This document shows, in pieces, positions 1 through 7,914 of a stretch of DNA of 64,000 bases. Source of the DNA: Cupriavidus pampae (GTDB lineage: Bacteria; Pseudomonadota; Gammaproteobacteria; Burkholderiales; Burkholderiaceae); assembly GCF_914271485.1 (NCBI RefSeq), contig NZ_CAJZAG010000008.1:310001-374000 (forward strand). The letters are read 5' to 3'. The notes under the pieces were generated by a model. That model did no database searches and had not been told where the DNA came from. It saw nothing but the letters and a program-made list of their open reading frames with translations. A program made the translations under genes and the position numbers. Numbering within the stretch: the first letter of the stretch is position 1; each line of letters starts with the position of its first letter.

Positions 1-917
1 TGGCCGGCGCGAAGATGATCTGGGCGCCCAAACTCGACATGGCGCAGATTCTGAAATTCCTGCCGCGCTCGACCGTGATGATGGGCGTGCCCACGTACTA
101 CGTGCGCATGTTGCAGGAGCCACGCTTCGACGACGACACCTGCCGCCGTATGCGCCTGTTCGTATCCGGTTCGGCGCCGCTGCTGCTGGAGACGTTCGAC
201 GCGTTCCGCGAACGCACCGGGCATACGATTCTCGAGCGCTACGGCATGAGCGAGACCGTGATGCTGGTGTCCAATCCCTATGACGAAGCCGTCGGCGAGC
301 GGATTGGCGGCACGGTTGGCACGCCGCTGCCGGGCGTCTCGGTGCGTGTGGTCGATGGCGAAGCCAACGCCTGCGCGGTGGGCGAGATCGGCAATATCGA
401 GGTGAAGGGGCCGAACGTGTTCAAGGGCTACTGGCGCATGCCCGAGAAGACCGCCGAGGAATTCACGGCCGATGGCTGGTTCCGGACTGGCGACGTGGGC
501 CGCTTTGGCGGTGAGATTGTGAGCCATGCCGGTGCGCGCAAGGTGCCGGACAACTACGTCACGATCGTGGGCCGCAGCAAGGACCTGATCATCTCGGGTG
601 GCTACAACGTGTACCCGAAAGAGATCGAGAGCTTTATCGACGAGATGCCGGGCGTGGCGGAGTCCGCCGTGATCGGCGTGCCGCACCAGGAGTTTGGCGA
701 GGCGGTGGTGGCGGTAGTGGTACGCAAGCCGGGCAGCGACTTCGATGAAGCGGCGTTTGGAGCTGCTGGGTTCGAAGCCAAGCTGATTGGTACGCTCAAG
801 ACGCGCATCGCCAACTTCAAGGTGCCCAAGCGCGTGCACGTGGTGAACGAGCTGCCGCGCAACACCATGGGCAAGGTCCAGAAGAACGTGCTGCGCCAGC
901 AGTTCGGCGCGCTGTGA
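1..917 (+). CDS. matB: Malonyl-CoA synthase, 3' part (5' end outside window)
   Basis: Carboxy-terminal part of an AMP-forming acyl-CoA synthetase of the ANL superfamily. The reading frame is open to the left edge, so the gene starts outside the window. Visible core motifs are the YGMSET adenylate motif, the GWFRTGD hinge-side motif, the GRSKDLIISGGYNVYPKEIE segment and the C-terminal PRNTMGKVQK with the catalytic lysine. The SNPYDE and FKGYWRMPEKT segments are like those of MatB, which makes malonyl-CoA from malonate, ATP and CoA in the cytoplasm. A short insertion lies between the TGD motif and GRSKDL. It is convergent with the next gene. The family is secure; malonate as substrate rests on overall resemblance to MatB. 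Confidence 0.87.
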   Translation, partial: AGAKMIWAPKLDMAQILKFLPRSTVMMGVPTYYVRMLQEPRFDDDTCRRMRLFVSGSAPLLLETFDAFRERTGHTILERYGMSETVMLVSNPYDEAVGERIGGTVGTPLPGVSVRVVDGEANACAVGEIGNIEVKGPNVFKGYWRMPEKTAEEFTADGWFRTGDVGRFGGEIVSHAGARKVPDNYVTIVGRSKDLIISGGYNVYPKEIESFIDEMPGVAESAVIGVPHQEFGEAVVAVVVRKPGSDFDEAAFGAAGFEAKLIGTLKTRIANFKVPKRVHVVNELPRNTMGKVQKNVLRQQFGAL

Positions 918-923
918 GGTGTG

Positions 924-949
924 TTCCCCTCTCCGGGCGGAGAGGGGAA
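924..949. repeat. Intergenic hairpin between convergent genes
   Basis: A perfect 11-bp inverted repeat (TTCCCCTCTCC, loop GGGC, GGAGAGGGGAA) sits between two convergent genes. Neither strand has a U-tract after the stem, so it is not a canonical intrinsic terminator. A related but imperfect CTTCTCCC/GGGGAGGG hairpin lies after sodC near 33410-33428, so this may be a dispersed intergenic hairpin family. Confidence 0.5.
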
Positions 950-962
950 ACTGATGCCTTGC

Positions 963-1664
963 TTACTTCAGCATCTGCACCGAGCCGTTCACGGACACGG
1001 TGACCTGCGCCTTGCCACCCTCGACCGGGACCGGCACGGCCGCATCGGCGGACATCGTCTTGGCTGCGTACATGCGCGGCATCGGCGGCATCACGCCACC
1101 GCTCTCATTCACCGAGACCTCACGAATCGTGTAGCTGCCGTAGCCGAACAGCTTTGCGGTGTGCTGCGCCTTGTCGCGGAACGAGGTCACGGCTTCTTCC
1201 GCGAGCTTGCTTTCAGCCGCCAGGCGTGCCTCGCGCGACAGCGAGAACGCGATGTTCTGCACCTGCATCTGATTGGCGAGATCGCCGGCGAGCTTCGACA
1301 CCGCCGCGAAGTCGCGCGACTTCAGCACGACCTCCGAACGGCCACGCCACGTGGTGATGCGCCCATTGCGGTCGGTGGTCGGCTGGATCGTGAAGCCGCC
1401 CGATTGCGCTTCCACGCCCGATACGCGCTTGGCCTGCGCGAGCACGGCGGCGGTCTTCGACGACAATGCCGACGAGATCGCACCGGGCTCCGCGCCTTCC
1501 TGCTCGGCGGCCACCGTGACCTGCACGATATCGGTCGGCACTTCCGTCACGGCCTGGGCGTTCAGCGACAGCACGCCCGAGGGCGGCGGCACTGTTTGCG
1601 CGGAGGCACCCGTTGAGGCAAGCGCGGCGGTACCGAGCAGCGTGGCGGCAAGCATGTTCTTCAT
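963..1664 (-). CDS. Periplasmic SIMPL-domain (DUF541) protein
   Basis: A SIMPL/DUF541 (YggE-like) protein of 233 residues. The start at 1664 is chosen because it begins a clean Sec signal peptide (MKNMLAATLLGTAALASTG, ending ASA) and follows a GGGAG ribosome binding site; an upstream ATG at 1703 would add a 13-residue polar extension. The mature protein has the family core of beta strands and a helical segment rich in Ala/Lys/Glu. YggE-type proteins are linked to oxidative-stress defence, but the biochemical role is unsettled. It is downstream of the EVE-domain gene on the same strand with a gap of about 100 bp. Confidence 0.8.
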   Translation of the reverse strand: MKNMLAATLLGTAALASTGASAQTVPPPSGVLSLNAQAVTEVPTDIVQVTVAAEQEGAEPGAISSALSSKTAAVLAQAKRVSGVEAQSGGFTIQPTTDRNGRITTWRGRSEVVLKSRDFAAVSKLAGDLANQMQVQNIAFSLSREARLAAESKLAEEAVTSFRDKAQHTAKLFGYGSYTIREVSVNESGGVMPPMPRMYAAKTMSADAAVPVPVEGGKAQVTVSVNGSVQMLK

Positions 1665-1764
1665 ATTGTTCTCCCGTTCAAATGTGGTGGCATTCAGACG
1701 CACCGCCGCGCGCTTCGTTCCGTAGGACGGGACTCGAACGCGGGCGACAGTGTTTCCAGATGTA

Positions 1765-2235
1765 TCACTTCATAAGTTTTTCTGTGATGAAGCGCCATTC
1801 GGCCGGTGTCACCGGCGTGATGGACAGACGATTGCCGCGGCGGAGCACGACCATGTCCGCGAGCGCATCGTACTCGCGCAGCGCGGGCAGGGCGATCAGC
1901 GGTGTCTTCCTGACGAACTTCACATCGACGAGCGACCAGCGTGGCGCTTCCTGCTTCGAGGCCTTGTCGTAGTAGTCGCTCTTGGGATCGAACTGGGTGG
2001 GGTCGGGGTAGGGGGCCGAACTGACTTCGGCCAGTCCCGCGATGCCGGGCTCGGGGCAACTCGAGTGATAGAACAACACGCCGTCGCCGAGGCGCATGAC
2101 GTCGCGCATAAAGTTACGCGCCTGATAGTTGCGTACGCCGGTCCAGGGCAGCGTGCCCCTGGTGGCAAGATCGTCGATGCTGGCTTCATCGGGCTCGGAC
2201 TTCATCAGCCAGTATTGGCGGGCGCGAGTGGTCAC
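1765..2235 (-). CDS. EVE-domain protein
   Basis: A small EVE-domain protein (PUA-like fold). The family hallmark YWLMKSEPDE followed by WTGVRNYQARNFMR and a GVLFYHSS strand is clear. EVE proteins bind modified bases in nucleic acids; the cellular target of this one is unknown. The start is uncertain. GTG at 2235 gives MTTRARQYWLMKSEPDE, the usual family N-terminus. An ATG at 2262 would add nine residues and would overlap the tail of the 6S RNA terminator. It lies immediately downstream of ssrS on the same strand, so it may be read by transcription that passes the terminator. Confidence 0.85.
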   Translation of the reverse strand: MTTRARQYWLMKSEPDEASIDDLATRGTLPWTGVRNYQARNFMRDVMRLGDGVLFYHSSCPEPGIAGLAEVSSAPYPDPTQFDPKSDYYDKASKQEAPRWSLVDVKFVRKTPLIALPALREYDALADMVVLRRGNRLSITPVTPAEWRFITEKLMK

Positions 2236-2264
2236 GGGATGGATGCAAAGAAGAACCCACAAAA

Positions 2265-2298
2265 GGAAAAAGGCAGTGGTTTGTATAAACCACCGCCT
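2265..2298 (-). terminator. Intrinsic terminator after 6S RNA
   Basis: Read on the minus strand, GGCGGTGGTTT pairs with AAACCACTGCC around a short ATAC loop, and a TTTTT tract follows. The stem allows one G-T pair. It sits about 10 nt beyond the predicted 3' end of 6S RNA and just before the EVE-domain gene. The complementary strand also ends in TTTT, so it could work weakly in the other direction. Confidence 0.8.
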
Positions 2299-2305
2299 TT
2301 TAAGG

Positions 2306-2520
2306 GGTCCCCGCCTCGGCCGCTAGATCGGCATCCTGAACCCAAGTGAGGTTCAGAGTGGCTGCGGAAGTCGTATTTTGGGTACATCACCCACTCAGGG
2401 AGTCCAAGCCAGGCTCAGACTATGAATGCGATGACGCGCTCGCCCACACGACATGATCCCGCACCATGCTATGCATATCGGTTCAAGGAATTATGATCTT
2501 CACGAACCAGGCAGGGAAAC
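2306..2520 (-). ncRNA. ssrS: 6S RNA
   Basis: 6S RNA mimics an open promoter and sequesters sigma-70 RNA polymerase. On the minus strand the 5' segment carries CCTTGAACCGATATGCATA, comparable to the CCUGAGCCGAUAU of E. coli 6S. The 3' part carries the hairpin CTGAACC-TCACTT-GGGTTCAG followed by GATGCCG, comparable to the E. coli CCTTGAACC/GGTTCAAGG hairpin and GCGGCATC. The two ends close: TCCCTGCCT near 2517-2509 pairs with GAGGCGGGGA near 2316-2308. Position after zapA matches the conserved zapA-ssrS order. Ends are estimated from pairing and are good to a few nucleotides. Confidence 0.83.
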
Positions 2521-2523
2521 TGT

Positions 2524-2572
2524 CAAACGTCTGACTCTCACGTACGGTTGGAGTACCGATGTCAGACGTTTG
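2524..2572. repeat. 12-bp perfect inverted repeat upstream of 6S RNA
   Basis: CAAACGTCTGAC at 2524-2535 and GTCAGACGTTTG at 2561-2572 form a perfect 12-bp inverted repeat with a 25-nt spacer. The spacer holds a smaller CGGT/ACCG inverted repeat. The element covers about -4 to -52 relative to the predicted 6S RNA start, the core promoter region. No U-tract follows on either strand. It could be an operator, a cruciform or a structure in zapA read-through RNA. Confidence 0.6.
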
Positions 2573-2878
2573 CCGTTTCTTCAAGGATGGGATGAGAACG
2601 GCGGCCGGGCGCGATAACCTGGCCATTTGCTGCTCTGTGCCTTTACGCGGAGACTTGCTTTGCGTGCCCGTCTTTACGTACCTACGGGCGGCGGTGAACA
2701 GTGGCTCCACTATACACCGCGCTTCGAGCCATACCAAGTCCGTCATGCCGTATGGTTACATTTTGCGCGACGCTGCACATCCTGCACGCATCCCATCATC
2801 AGCGGGATATCGGTATCGCACGGTGAACTTCAAGGCCCTCGCGCAAAAAAATCCGATACCCGTTGTGCCGCAACCGAT
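2573..2878. other. Intergenic region between zapA and the 6S promoter
   Basis: No convincing gene. A run of seven T residues on the minus strand (2851-2845) follows a weak GTTG/CAAC stem shortly after the zapA stop and may be a poor terminator. The rest probably holds promoter elements for ssrS, but no clear -35/-10 pair could be assigned by eye. Confidence 0.4.
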
Positions 2879-3208
2879 TCAGCGCGAGTCGGTGCCCACG
2901 TGCGCGTATTGTCGCAACGCTTCGTCCGCGCGTTCGTTGAGTTCGCGAATGCGCGCGCGCACCGCGTCCACTGGAATCGAGCCGTCCTCGCTCTGCTTGC
3001 GGCGCAGTGCCAGCAGATCCGATGCGATGCTGATGGCGGCCATCACCGCCACGCGTTCGACACCCTTGGCGGCGACGTTGCCCTTGAGCTTGTTCATCTG
3101 CGTATCGACGAGCGCTACCGCTTCCAGCAGCGCGGCTTCGTTGTCGGGCGCGATGGCAAACCGATAGGCCTGGCCAGCGATGGTGAGTTCCACTTGCTTG
3201 TTGCTCAT
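2879..3208 (-). CDS. zapA: Cell division protein ZapA
   Basis: ZapA binds FtsZ and promotes bundling of protofilaments at the division ring. This 109-residue protein opens with VELTIAGQAYRFAI, the family N-terminal strand region, followed by a helical coiled-coil second half (LEAVALVDTQMNKLKGN, then ERVAVMAAISIASDLL). Its start overlaps the upstream zapB-like stop by 4 nt (ATGA), which suggests translational coupling. The position before 6S RNA is the conserved proteobacterial arrangement. Confidence 0.9.
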   Translation of the reverse strand: MSNKQVELTIAGQAYRFAIAPDNEAALLEAVALVDTQMNKLKGNVAAKGVERVAVMAAISIASDLLALRRKQSEDGSIPVDAVRARIRELNERADEALRQYAHVGTDSR

Positions 3209-3534
3209 GCGTGTTCTCCGGGAGCCGATTGCGTGCCAGCGGTGCCTGTGGTGCCAGCCGCGCCGCTCTCGCCGAGCAGATCGAGCTGACGGGCGTCGCT
3301 CGCGGTCGGCAGCTTGTCCAGAATCGACTGGATGCGCAGTTGGGCTTCCTCGATCTTGATATTGAGCAGCTCGCGATCGGCGGCCATGGCTTCGCGCTCG
3401 CCGCGCAGCTGGCCCGCTTCGTTCTGCAGGCGGTCGATCTCCGCGCGCAGTCGCTGATTCTCCGCCGCCAGCGTATCCGCGTGATGGAGCACGCGCCCGA
3501 TCTTGGCAGCCAGTTGTTCAAGTTCAGTGAGCAT
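3205..3534 (-). CDS. zapB: ZapB-like coiled-coil cell division protein
   Basis: A 109-residue, strongly helical protein with heptad-like spacing of Leu over roughly residues 1-75 (LTELEQLAAKIGRVL, then LAAENQRLRAEIDRLQ). The tail to the C-terminus is Gly/Thr/Ala-rich and likely disordered. The coiled coil and the 4-nt overlap with zapA support a ZapB-type partner in Z-ring assembly. It is longer than E. coli ZapB (about 80 residues), so the name is given by type and context. It is the first gene of the minus-strand zapB-zapA run. Confidence 0.75.
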   Translation of the reverse strand: MLTELEQLAAKIGRVLHHADTLAAENQRLRAEIDRLQNEAGQLRGEREAMAADRELLNIKIEEAQLRIQSILDKLPTASDARQLDLLGESGAAGTTGTAGTQSAPGEHA

Positions 3535-3740
3535 AGTTGCCTGTCCTGGTGTCGCCCTGATGTTGTCGACTGATGTCCGGTTTGAACTCGGGATTTCCGG
3601 ATTCTAGCCGATGCGTGAATACGTTCCACCCGCGATCCCACACCGATGAGCCGATCTGACTCCCATCGTGCGTCGAAGTTGCATCGGAAGTGAGATCAAA
3701 ATCGAGCCAATTCGCCTGCAACGGGGTGCATCGTGCCGCA

Positions 3741-3769
3741 TTGACGGCACCTTTGAAACTCCCTACACT
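3741..3769 (+). promoter_or_regulatory. Sigma-70 promoter of the btuB/cob operon
   Basis: TTGACG at 3741-3746 and TACACT at 3764-3769 are separated by exactly 17 bp. A start near 3776 would begin the transcript just before the riboswitch. The remaining gap from 3535 to 3740 shows no gene and presumably holds the divergent zapBA promoter. Confidence 0.7.
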
Positions 3770-3779
3770 CGCGCACGTT

Positions 3780-4026
3780 CCAGGTGCTCGCCCCGCTGAT
3801 TCATGCGGCAGGGCAGTTCAACGGGAAACAGGGAGCCAGCGCCGGCAGCCAGCCGGAGCCAGCCAACCTGTGCTGCCCCCGCAACGGTAAGCGACCGCGA
3901 ACGCAACGTGTGTCGACGACATGTCGATGCCCGAGGCCTCGCAGGGCTGTCCGGAAGCCACTGCATGCATCGCGCATGCGGGAAGGCGGCCGGCCTGATG
4001 TCGTCAGCCCGGATACCGGCCTGAAC
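3780..4026 (+). promoter_or_regulatory. Cobalamin (AdoCbl) riboswitch
   Basis: The class hallmarks occur in order: an AGGTGCTCG start segment near 3782, the GCTGCCCCCGCAACGGTAAG core around 3873-3892, GTCCGGAAGCCACTGC near 3949-3964, and a B12 box TCAGCCCGGATACCGGCCTG near 4005-4023. Cobalamin riboswitches bind adenosylcobalamin or related cobalamins and lower expression of uptake and synthesis genes. The next genes are btuB, btuCD and cob genes, which fits. Confidence 0.95.
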
Positions 4027-4040
4027 GCGGGCGCGCACGC

Positions 4041-4092
4041 AAGTGGCGCCACTTCGCCACACGGCCCGCGGGGGAACGGGTCTGGCCGTTCC
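4041..4092 (+). promoter_or_regulatory. Candidate riboswitch expression platform
   Basis: Between the B12 box and btuB are a 14-bp palindrome AAGTGGCGCCACTT (4041-4054), an alternative GTGGCG/CGCCAC pairing (4043-4048 with 4055-4060), and a 7-bp hairpin GGAACGG/CCGTTCC (4073-4079 with 4086-4092). The last ends 16 nt before the chosen ATG and includes the only purine-rich stretch near it. Mutually exclusive pairings and the lack of a U-tract suggest control of translation initiation rather than termination. Confidence 0.5.
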
Positions 4093-4108
4093 ACATCCCA
4101 TCCTAGCA

Positions 4109-6061
4109 ATGCGAGTTTCGCTTCAACGGTCGCCGCTGCAACGGCCGACCATGGCGTCGATGCCACCCGTACGTCCATCCACCGCGGCCTGCAGGGGTGC
4201 GCTGATCTCTCTTGGCACCGTCAGTGCGCTCGGCGCCCTGGCTCCGGTCGCGCATGCGCAGGAGAGCGGCGTGTCGCGCCAGCTCGACCCGATCGTCGTC
4301 ACCGCCTCGCGCACCGCGCAGTCCGTCTCGGACGCGCTGCCGCACACCACCGTGGTCACCCAGGAAGATATCGTCAATTCGCAGGCGCCCGATCTGCGCA
4401 GCCTGCTGCGTGGCCAGGCTGGCGTCGAGTTCGCGAGCAATGGCGGCATCGGCGCGAACACCACGCTGTTCCTGCGTGGCGCCAATTCGAATCAGGTGCT
4501 GATCCTGGTCGACGGCGTGCGCATCGCCGGCGTGAGCGGCGGCACCGCGCAACTGGCCAATATCCTGCCGGACCAGATCGATCATATCGAGATCGTGCGC
4601 GGCAACGTGTCGGCGCTGTACGGCTCCGACGCGATCGGCGGCGTGGTGCAGATCTTTACCAAGAGTGGCGTGGGCCAGGCCCCGGCTGCGACGGCATCGG
4701 TGGAATACGGCAGCAACAAGACGCGTCAGGCCACGGCTGGCTACGGCGGCCAGATCGGCGACACCTCGTTCAACGTGACGGGCTCGATCCTCAAGACCGA
4801 CGGCTTTTCGTCGATCAACGCCGACCAGTGGCGTCGCGACAATCCGACCGCGCCGGCCACGCGCGGGCCGAACCCCAACGACAACCCGTACGAGAACAGG
4901 AGCGTGTCGGGACAGTTGCGGCACAAGTTCAGCGCGGACTGGGATGCGGGCGTGGCCGCGTATTACTCCAATAGCCAACTGTCGTATGACAGCACGAGTG
5001 GCCGGCCGACCGACGACCTGCGTATGGATAGCGAGCTCTACACGGTGTCCGCGTTCGTCAATGGCAGGCTGCTGCCGGACTGGACCACGCACATCAAGGT
5101 GGCGCAGAGTCAGGATCGCAGCGAAGGCACCAGGAACGGGTTGTTCGACAGCCTGTTCAACACGCGCACGCGGCAGATCAACTGGCAGAACGAGTACGTG
5201 CTGACGGCCGGGCACAAGCTGCTGTTCGGCACCGACTACCTGCAGCAGACACTGGCCTCGAGCTCGTACAGCGCGCCCTCGCGCAACGTGTTCTCGGTGT
5301 ACGGTGGCTACGAGGGCCGGATCGGGCGCAACCAGCTCCAGCTCAATGTCCGCAACGACCACTATTCGGACTTCGGCAATCAGGCGAGCGGCTTTGCGGG
5401 TTACGGCTTCAACGTGACGGACGCGCTCAAGCTGATCGCCAACGTCAGCAACGCGTTCCGCGCGCCGACGTTCAACGAGCTGTATTTCCCGGGCTTCGGC
5501 CAGCCGAACCTGAGCCCCGAACGTGCGAAGTCGGCCGAGGTGGGCGTGCAGTACGAGAGCGCGCAGGCCGGTCTGCTGCGCGTGACCGCGTTCGAGACGC
5601 GCTACGACAACCTGATCGTCTCCACGGCGGTGGGCGGTGGCCTGTTCCTGGCACAGAACGTCAATAGTGCGAAGGTGCAGGGCGTGGAAGCGTCGTGGCG
5701 CGCCTCGGTGTGGGGTACCGACCTCGGCGCGAACGTGACGTTCCAGAATCCGACCGACGAGACCAACCACACGCAGCTGGTGCGCCGCGCGCGTCGGCAT
5801 GCCTCGTTCGATGTGGGCCGCAATATCGGTCCAGTGCGTCTGGGCGGCGAATGGCTGGTGTCGTCGGCCCGCCTCGACAACGGCTCGCGTACGCTCGGCG
5901 GATACGGTATCGTCAACCTCACTGCCCGCTACAACATCACCAAGGAATGGTTCGTCGCCGCTCGCGTGGAAAACCTTTTCGACAAGAACTACCAGCTCGC
6001 GTATCCGTACAACACGCAGGGCCGGGCGGGCTATATCACGCTCGGCTGGCGGCAGAAGTGA
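4109..6061 (+). CDS. btuB: TonB-dependent cobalamin/corrinoid receptor BtuB
   Basis: Outer-membrane TonB-dependent receptor for corrinoids. After a signal peptide ending near AHAQE come a TonB-box-like DPIVVTASRT, a plug domain (LRSLLRGQAGVEFASNGG; VLILVDGVRIAGVS; IVRGNVSALYGSDAIGGV) and a 22-strand-type barrel. The last strand ends in a terminal aromatic region (GYITLGWRQK). The start at 4109 follows the riboswitch; ATG at 4151 (MASMPPVRP) is an alternative, and neither has a strong Shine-Dalgarno. The riboswitch upstream and btuCD downstream support cobalamin rather than siderophore as ligand. It is the first gene of a plus-strand operon. Confidence 0.92.
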   Translation: MRVSLQRSPLQRPTMASMPPVRPSTAACRGALISLGTVSALGALAPVAHAQESGVSRQLDPIVVTASRTAQSVSDALPHTTVVTQEDIVNSQAPDLRSLLRGQAGVEFASNGGIGANTTLFLRGANSNQVLILVDGVRIAGVSGGTAQLANILPDQIDHIEIVRGNVSALYGSDAIGGVVQIFTKSGVGQAPAATASVEYGSNKTRQATAGYGGQIGDTSFNVTGSILKTDGFSSINADQWRRDNPTAPATRGPNPNDNPYENRSVSGQLRHKFSADWDAGVAAYYSNSQLSYDSTSGRPTDDLRMDSELYTVSAFVNGRLLPDWTTHIKVAQSQDRSEGTRNGLFDSLFNTRTRQINWQNEYVLTAGHKLLFGTDYLQQTLASSSYSAPSRNVFSVYGGYEGRIGRNQLQLNVRNDHYSDFGNQASGFAGYGFNVTDALKLIANVSNAFRAPTFNELYFPGFGQPNLSPERAKSAEVGVQYESAQAGLLRVTAFETRYDNLIVSTAVGGGLFLAQNVNSAKVQGVEASWRASVWGTDLGANVTFQNPTDETNHTQLVRRARRHASFDVGRNIGPVRLGGEWLVSSARLDNGSRTLGGYGIVNLTARYNITKEWFVAARVENLFDKNYQLAYPYNTQGRAGYITLGWRQK

Positions 6062-6070
6062 CGGGGCGCG

Positions 6071-7090
6071 ATGGCTGAGTTCCGGCGCGCTCTCGCAATC
6101 TGGCTGGCCCTGGCTCTGGCGGGGCTCGCCGTGTTCGCGCTGTCGCTGGCGCTTGGCAGCGTGTCGCTGGATGCCACGCAGCTGTGGGCGGCGCTGAGCG
6201 GTGGCGAGCGTGCGGGAGACGCCGGACTGGCCGGCGCGATCGTGCGCGAGCTGCGGCTGCCGCGCGCGATCGCCGCGTTTGCGTGCGGCGGGCTGCTGGC
6301 GCTCTCGGGCGCGCTGATGCAGGTGCTGCTGCGCAATCCGCTGGCCGAGCCGTACGTACTCGGCGTTTCCGGGGGCGCGGCCACGGGCGCACTGCTGGCA
6401 ATGCTGATGACGCTGCCGCTGTGGAGCGTGCAGGCCGGTGCCGCGGGCGGTGCGCTGTGCTCGATGGTGCTGGTGGCCACACTCGCGCGGCGCGATCTGC
6501 TGCATCCGCAGGTGCAGGGCGGCCATCACGAGGCGGGCGCGCGACTGTTGCTCACGGGCGTGATCCTCGCTGCGGGCTGGGGTGCGCTGATCACGCTGAT
6601 TCTTGCCGTGGCACCGGAGTCTCGGCTGCGCGGCATGCTGTTCTGGCTGACCGGTGACCTCGGCGGTACCGCGAGCTATGGCGGCGCGCTGGGCACGCTG
6701 ATTCTCGCGCTGGTCGTCGTGATGCCGATCGCGCGCTCGCTCAACGTGATGCTGCTCGGCGAGACCGTGGCGCAGGCGCTGGGCGTGCGCGTGGGCCGCG
6801 TACGGCTGATCACGTTTCTGGTGGCATCGTTTTCGATTGCCGCGGCGATCACCACCGCGGGCTCGATCGGCTTCGTTGGCCTTGTGGTGCCGCACCTGGT
6901 GCGGCTTGCGTGGGGCAACGACCAGCGCTTTCTGCTGCCGGCCGCGGTGCTGCTCGGCGGTACGCTGCTGATGGCGGCGGATCTGGTCGCGCGCACGGTC
7001 ATCGCGCCGGCCCAGTTGCCGGTGGGCGTGATTACCGCGCTGCTCGGCGTGCCGACGTTCCTTTACCTGCTGCTGCGGAGGCCCCGATGA
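6071..7090 (+). CDS. btuC: Cobalamin ABC transporter permease BtuC
   Basis: Inner-membrane permease of the FecCD/BtuC family, 339 residues, the usual length, with about ten hydrophobic helices. Family segments are visible: LRLPRAIAAFACGGLLALSG, NPLAEPYVLGVSGGA and GSIGFVGLVVPHLVR. It starts 9 bp after btuB and overlaps btuD by 4 nt, so the genes are translationally linked. The substrate is inferred from btuB and the cob genes. The binding protein BtuF is on the opposite strand about 4 kb downstream. Confidence 0.92.
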   Translation: MAEFRRALAIWLALALAGLAVFALSLALGSVSLDATQLWAALSGGERAGDAGLAGAIVRELRLPRAIAAFACGGLLALSGALMQVLLRNPLAEPYVLGVSGGAATGALLAMLMTLPLWSVQAGAAGGALCSMVLVATLARRDLLHPQVQGGHHEAGARLLLTGVILAAGWGALITLILAVAPESRLRGMLFWLTGDLGGTASYGGALGTLILALVVVMPIARSLNVMLLGETVAQALGVRVGRVRLITFLVASFSIAAAITTAGSIGFVGLVVPHLVRLAWGNDQRFLLPAAVLLGGTLLMAADLVARTVIAPAQLPVGVITALLGVPTFLYLLLRRPR

Positions 7091-7914
7091 CTGCTGTGTC
7101 GGACTGGATGCTGCCGCGCGCGGCATGCCCGCGGTTGGTACTGCACGATATTCGCCTGCGCGCGGGCGAGCGTGTGCTGGTCGATGGCCTGGGTCTGGCG
7201 ATTGGCGCCGGTGAGCTGTGGGTGGTGGTGGGTCCCAACGGTGTGGGCAAGTCCACGCTGATGGGCGTGCTGGCCGGTCTGCGCGCGCCCGAAGGCGGCG
7301 AAGTGCGGCTGGACGATGTGCCGCTCGCACGGATCGCGCCGCCCGCACTGGCGCTGCGACGCGCGTATCTGCCGCAGGCGATCCATGACACGTTCTCGAT
7401 GTCCGTGACCGATGCGGTGCGGGTGGGCCGCCATCCTCACCTTGCCGGATGGGGCTGGAGCGGACGCGAGGACGACACGATCGTCGCCGACGCGATGGCC
7501 GCGCTCGACCTCGATGGTTTTGCCCGGCGCGACGTGATGACGCTGTCCGGCGGCGAGCGGCAGCGTGTGGCGCTCGCCGCCACGCTCGCACAGCAGGCGC
7601 CGTTGCTGTTGCTCGACGAACCGGTGGCGCATCTGGACCTGCGCCATCAGATTCTGGTGCTCGATCTGCTGACGCGTCTGGTACGCGCGGGCCGCCATGC
7701 GGCGGTGGTGATCGTGCACGACCTCAACCTCGCGCGTCGCTACGCGACCCATGCACTGCTGATGGCCGAAGACGGCCACGCGCTGCACGGGCCTGCCGGC
7801 GACGTGCTCACGCCCGAACGATGCTCGCGCGCGCTGCGCACGCCGATCATCAGTGTCAGCGATGGCACGCACTGGGCGTTGATTCCCGATGGAACCCGAC
7901 ATGACGACAACTGA
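7087..7914 (+). CDS. btuD: Cobalamin ABC transporter ATPase BtuD
   Basis: ATP-binding subunit for BtuC. Walker A GPNGVGKST, Q-loop region LPQAIHDTFSMSV, ABC signature LSGGERQRV, Walker B LLLLDEP and switch histidine VIVHDLN are all present. ATG at 7087 overlaps the btuC stop. The 275-residue length is typical of BtuD/FecE-type ATPases. The 3' end overlaps the start of cobO, continuing the tightly packed operon. Confidence 0.92.
   Translation: MTAVSDWMLPRAACPRLVLHDIRLRAGERVLVDGLGLAIGAGELWVVVGPNGVGKSTLMGVLAGLRAPEGGEVRLDDVPLARIAPPALALRRAYLPQAIHDTFSMSVTDAVRVGRHPHLAGWGWSGREDDTIVADAMAALDLDGFARRDVMTLSGGERQRVALAATLAQQAPLLLLDEPVAHLDLRHQILVLDLLTRLVRAGRHAAVVIVHDLNLARRYATHALLMAEDGHALHGPAGDVLTPERCSRALRTPIISVSDGTHWALIPDGTRHDDN

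Noticed and set aside
924-949. Hairpin considered as an intrinsic terminator of matB
   Set aside because: The stem is perfect but no U-tract follows on either strand; kept only as a repeat.
2483-2746. An 87-residue minus-strand frame over the 6S RNA promoter
   Set aside because: No family, no ribosome binding site, and it overlaps the conserved 6S RNA region.
2845-2851. Seven-T run after zapA considered as a strong terminator
   Set aside because: The preceding stem is only about four base pairs; noted as weak in the intergenic entry.
4103-7591. A very long open frame on the minus strand opposite btuB and btuC
   Set aside because: It is antisense to clear btuB and btuCD genes; the translation is Arg/His-rich low-complexity sequence with no recognisable domain, a usual effect of high GC.
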